Part shown: piece by piece, positions 61,658 through 64,000 of the stretch
How positions within the stretch are numbered: the stretch's first letter is position 1
Layout: each line of letters starts with the position of its first letter
Notes under the pieces: model-generated
The model's input: only the letters and a program-made list of their open reading frames with translations
Told to the model about the DNA's origin: nothing
Database searches by the model: none
NCBI RefSeq assembly: GCF_030816935.1
Contig: NZ_JAUSYO010000001.1
Location: 558,001 to 622,000 of the forward strand
Direction: 5' to 3'
Length of the DNA stretch: 64,000 bases
From: Arthrobacter sp. B3I9
GTDB taxonomy: Bacteria; Actinomycetota; Actinomycetes; Actinomycetales; Micrococcaceae
Position numbers and translations under genes: made by a program

Positions 61658-63601
61658 ATGCTCCCCTCAATAGCCGACACGACTACCCCGTACCGCATGG
61701 CGTCGGGTGTTGAAATCACCGACGTCCAAGCCATTCTGCGCGCCGAGGGGCTCCTGGGCCCGGAGAAGCGAATCGCTTACCTTGGCCTGCTGGACCCGCC
61801 CCGGGGTTCAGCCCGGGACGCCGAGGACCGTCGTTTCCGGATCTTTATCCACGATGTGTCCGGCGGGCGGCCGTTGGACGTCACCGTTTCCACGACGAAC
61901 GCCACGGTGACCTCCGCCGTCGAGCTCGATACCGCCGCAACGGGCGAGCTGCCCGTCCTTGAGGAGGAATTTGGAATCGTCGAGGAGTTGCTCGCGGCTG
62001 ATGCCCGGTGGCTCAAGGCCCTTGCGGAGCGTGGGCTGGACGTCGAAAAGGTACGCGTTGCCCCGCTTTCGGCCGGTGTATTTGAGTATCCGGAGGAAAG
62101 TGGCCGTCGCATCCTCCGCGGGCTGGCTTTCGTGCAGGAGTTTCCAGAGGACAGCGCCTGGGCGCATCCTGTGGACGGTCTTGTGGCCTACGTCGACGTC
62201 GTCAGCAAGGAAGTCACGCAGGTCATCGACCTCGGGGCTGTGCCGGTTCCCTCGGAGCACGGCAACTACACCGATCCGAAGCTCACCGGCCCGTTGCGCG
62301 ACACGCAAAAACCCATCAGCATCACCCAGCCGGAAGGCCCCAGCTTCACGGTGACCGGCGGAAACCACGTCGAGTGGGAAAAGTGGAGCCTGGACGTCGG
62401 CTTCGACGTCCGCGAGGGCGTGGTGCTGCACAACCTTGCCTTCCAGGACGGCTCGAAAAAGCGCCCCATCATCAAGCGCGCATCCATCGCTGAGATGGTG
62501 GTTCCCTACGGTGACCCTTCGCCCGTCCGTTCGTGGCAGAACTACTTCGACACGGGCGAGTACCTCGTGGGCCAGTATGCCAATTCCCTGGAACTGGGCT
62601 GTGACTGCCTCGGTGACATCACCTACCTCAGCCCCGTCATCAGCGACGCCTTCGGCAATCCCCGTGAGATCCGCAACGGCATCTGCATGCACGAGGAGGA
62701 CTGGGGCATCCTGGCCAAGCACTCCGATCTGTGGTCCGGCATCAATTACACGCGCCGCAACCGGCGCATGGTGATTTCCTTTTTCACCACCATCGGCAAT
62801 TACGATTACGGCTTCTACTGGTACCTCTACCTGGACGGCACCATCGAGTTCGAGGCCAAGGCCACCGGAGTCGTGTTTACCAGCGCTTTCCCCGACGGCG
62901 GTTCGGACAACATCTCCCAACTCGCCCCGGGGCTGGGTGCACCGTTCCACCAGCACCTCTTCAGCGCACGGCTGGACATGGCGATTGACGGCTTCACGAA
63001 CCGGGTCGAGGAAGAAGACGTGGTCCGGCAGCCCATGGGCCCGGGCAATGAACGCGGTAACGCCTTCTCCCGGAAGCGGACCGTGCTGGCCCGCGAATCG
63101 GAGGCGGTCCGCCAAAGTGACGCCAAGGCTGGCCGGACGTGGATCATTTCCAACCCGGAATCCCTCAACCGGCTGGGTGAACCCGTGGGCTACAAGCTCC
63201 ATGGCCAGGGCATGCCCACGCTGCTCGCGGACCCGGATTCCTCCATTGCCCGGCGCGCGGCCTTCGCTGCCAAGGACCTCTGGGTCACCCGGTTCGCCGA
63301 GGACGAGCGCTACCCCACCGGCGACTTCGTCAACCAACATGGCGGGGGAGCGGGCCTGCCGGGCTACATTTCGCAGGACCGCGACATTGACGGCCACGAC
63401 ATCGTCGTCTGGCACACTTTCGGCCTGACGCACTTCCCGCGAGTGGAGGACTGGCCCATCATGCCGGTGGACACCGTTGGCTTCAAGCTGCGGCCGGAAG
63501 GGTTCTTCGACCGCAGCCCGGTGCTGGACGTGCCGCCGAACTCCAGAGAGGCCTCCGGTTGCCACAGCGGGCCCGCCGCCGGCGAGCATTGCCACGGCTA
63601 G
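61658..63601 (+). CDS. Copper-containing primary-amine oxidase (phenylethylamine oxidase)
   Basis: 647 aa from ATG 61658. With this start the residues fall at exactly the numbers known for Arthrobacter globiformis amine oxidase (AGAO): topaquinone precursor Tyr382 in GNYDYGF, catalytic base Asp298 in [12 protein letters not shown], and Cu2+ ligands His431 and His433 (HQH) and His592 ([10 protein letters not shown]). Oxidises phenylethylamine, and probably tyramine, to aldehyde, ammonia and H2O2. The C-terminus ends in HCHG, as in AGAO. No signal peptide. Probably controlled by the divergent TetR and nearby AraC proteins. Confidence 0.97.
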   Translation: MLPSIADTTTPYRMASGVEITDVQAILRAEGLLGPEKRIAYLGLLDPPRGSARDAEDRRFRIFIHDVSGGRPLDVTVSTTNATVTSAVELDTAATGELPVLEEEFGIVEELLAADARWLKALAERGLDVEKVRVAPLSAGVFEYPEESGRRILRGLAFVQEFPEDSAWAHPVDGLVAYVDVVSKEVTQVIDLGAVPVPSEHGNYTDPKLTGPLRDTQKPISITQPEGPSFTVTGGNHVEWEKWSLDVGFDVREGVVLHNLAFQDGSKKRPIIKRASIAEMVVPYGDPSPVRSWQNYFDTGEYLVGQYANSLELGCDCLGDITYLSPVISDAFGNPREIRNGICMHEEDWGILAKHSDLWSGINYTRRNRRMVISFFTTIGNYDYGFYWYLYLDGTIEFEAKATGVVFTSAFPDGGSDNISQLAPGLGAPFHQHLFSARLDMAIDGFTNRVEEEDVVRQPMGPGNERGNAFSRKRTVLARESEAVRQSDAKAGRTWIISNPESLNRLGEPVGYKLHGQGMPTLLADPDSSIARRAAFAAKDLWVTRFAEDERYPTGDFVNQHGGGAGLPGYISQDRDIDGHDIVVWHTFGLTHFPRVEDWPIMPVDTVGFKLRPEGFFDRSPVLDVPPNSREASGCHSGPAAGEHCHG

Positions 63602-63610
63602 GCGCACGAC

Positions 63611-64000
63611 GTGACAGCCCTGCAGGGATGGGGCCGCGCCTCCGGCCCCATCCTTCATACCCGGACGTGCGCCGCAGTGACCGCCGCTTCGTGCGTCCTC
63701 CACGTGTGGTTTGTGATCGCCAACCAGCACGGCCCCTGGCTCAACATCCTCATGCTGGCCATGGTGGCCCTCTGCCTTCCGTGCGCCCTGCACATCTGGC
63801 GTTACAGCCGTGCCAACGCCCTTCGCCAGGTAATGGCTTCCGCGCTGGCCATGGCCCTGGTGCACACGCTGTTGCTGGTCGGCAGCCGTTCCTCGGCTCA
63901 CGGTCACCATGGAACAGCCGCCGGCGCAATCCACTCCCGGACCGAAGTGTCCCTGGCTGTCATTGCACTGGAGATGGCCACGGCCCTGCTAGCTTCAACC
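63611..64000 (+). CDS. Membrane protein after amine oxidase (3' end outside window)
   Basis: Open from GTG 63611, 9 bases after the amine oxidase stop, to the window edge (130 codons, no stop). Not a family I recognise. Three or more hydrophobic segments (VTAASCVLHVWFVIA, LNILMLAMVALCLPCALHIW, MASALAMALVHTLLLVG) and a short His-rich loop SSAHGHHG, with several Cys and His near the membrane faces. Close coupling to a copper enzyme raises the possibility of a role in copper supply; this is speculative. Confidence 0.7.
   Translation, partial: MTALQGWGRASGPILHTRTCAAVTAASCVLHVWFVIANQHGPWLNILMLAMVALCLPCALHIWRYSRANALRQVMASALAMALVHTLLLVGSRSSAHGHHGTAAGAIHSRTEVSLAVIALEMATALLAST

Overview
The window is high-GC, densely coded actinobacterial DNA. 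Several landmarks point to an Arthrobacter/Pseudarthrobacter-type member of the Micrococcaceae: a copper amine oxidase whose catalytic residues fall at exactly the published positions of the Arthrobacter globiformis phenylethylamine oxidase, a homoprotocatechuate dioxygenase numbered like the Brevibacterium/Arthrobacter enzymes, an HspR/HAIR-controlled dnaK operon, and a SAM-IV type riboswitch (a class known from Actinobacteria). This assignment is inference from family knowledge. No rRNA, tRNA, CRISPR array, IS element or prophage was seen.

Layout. 1-1.2 kb: 3' end of an Mrp-type Na+/H+ antiporter operon (mrpE, mrpF, mrpG; E and F are joined in frame and G carries a frameshift). 1.2-2.8 kb: DUF4235 protein and a GAF/PP2C phosphatase. 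3.1-6.4 kb: TPP riboswitch and the thiamine-precursor ECF transporter ykoEDC. 6.6-8.1 kb: an XRE-type HTH fused to a MurA-like transferase. 8.3-11.6 kb: a GCS2-family carboxylate-amine ligase and, on the other strand, a SAM-IV riboswitch followed by DUF1737, rhodanese and metZ. 11.8-12.2 kb: a non-coding array of GGACATG-containing repeats. 12.4-19.8 kb: ATP-grasp plus glycosyltransferase pair, pabC, cardiolipin synthase, and a kinase-PabB fusion coupled to a low-molecular-weight phosphatase. 20-29 kb: transporters with their MarR regulators, LysE exporter, methyltransferase, PepSY protein, SDR. 29.4-34.3 kb: an acidic repeat protein, then dnaK-grpE-dnaJ-hspR. 34.3-37.3 kb: SnoaL-like protein and a GH13 enzyme.

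37.4-63.6 kb is largely catabolic. A minus-strand operon (hpaG-rraA fusion, gntR, hpaE, hpaD, hpaH, hpaI, succinate-semialdehyde dehydrogenase, MHS transporter) encodes the homoprotocatechuate meta-cleavage route to pyruvate and succinate. A flavoprotein aromatic hydroxylase is transcribed divergently from it. Further right are a CoA-transferase / HMG-CoA-lyase-like / 2-hydroxycarboxylate transporter / ThDP-enzyme set, prephenate dehydratase, and an amine module: aldehyde dehydrogenase, APC permease, AraC and TetR regulators, copper amine oxidase. Read together, phenylethylamine or tyramine could be imported, oxidised to the aldehyde and arylacetate, hydroxylated to homoprotocatechuate, and ring-cleaved with genes all in this window. 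No HpaBC-type hydroxylase or hpaF isomerase is visible.

Two coding sequences (mrpG, hpaG) are broken by single-base indels, which may be real or base-call errors. Repeats stand out: the GGACATG array, a 32-bp repeat cluster at 24.05 kb, an 18-bp tandem repeat at 49.2 kb, and a dispersed hairpin family (cores TGTCGTTTT/AAAACGACA) present three times, each time just 3' of a minus-strand gene.
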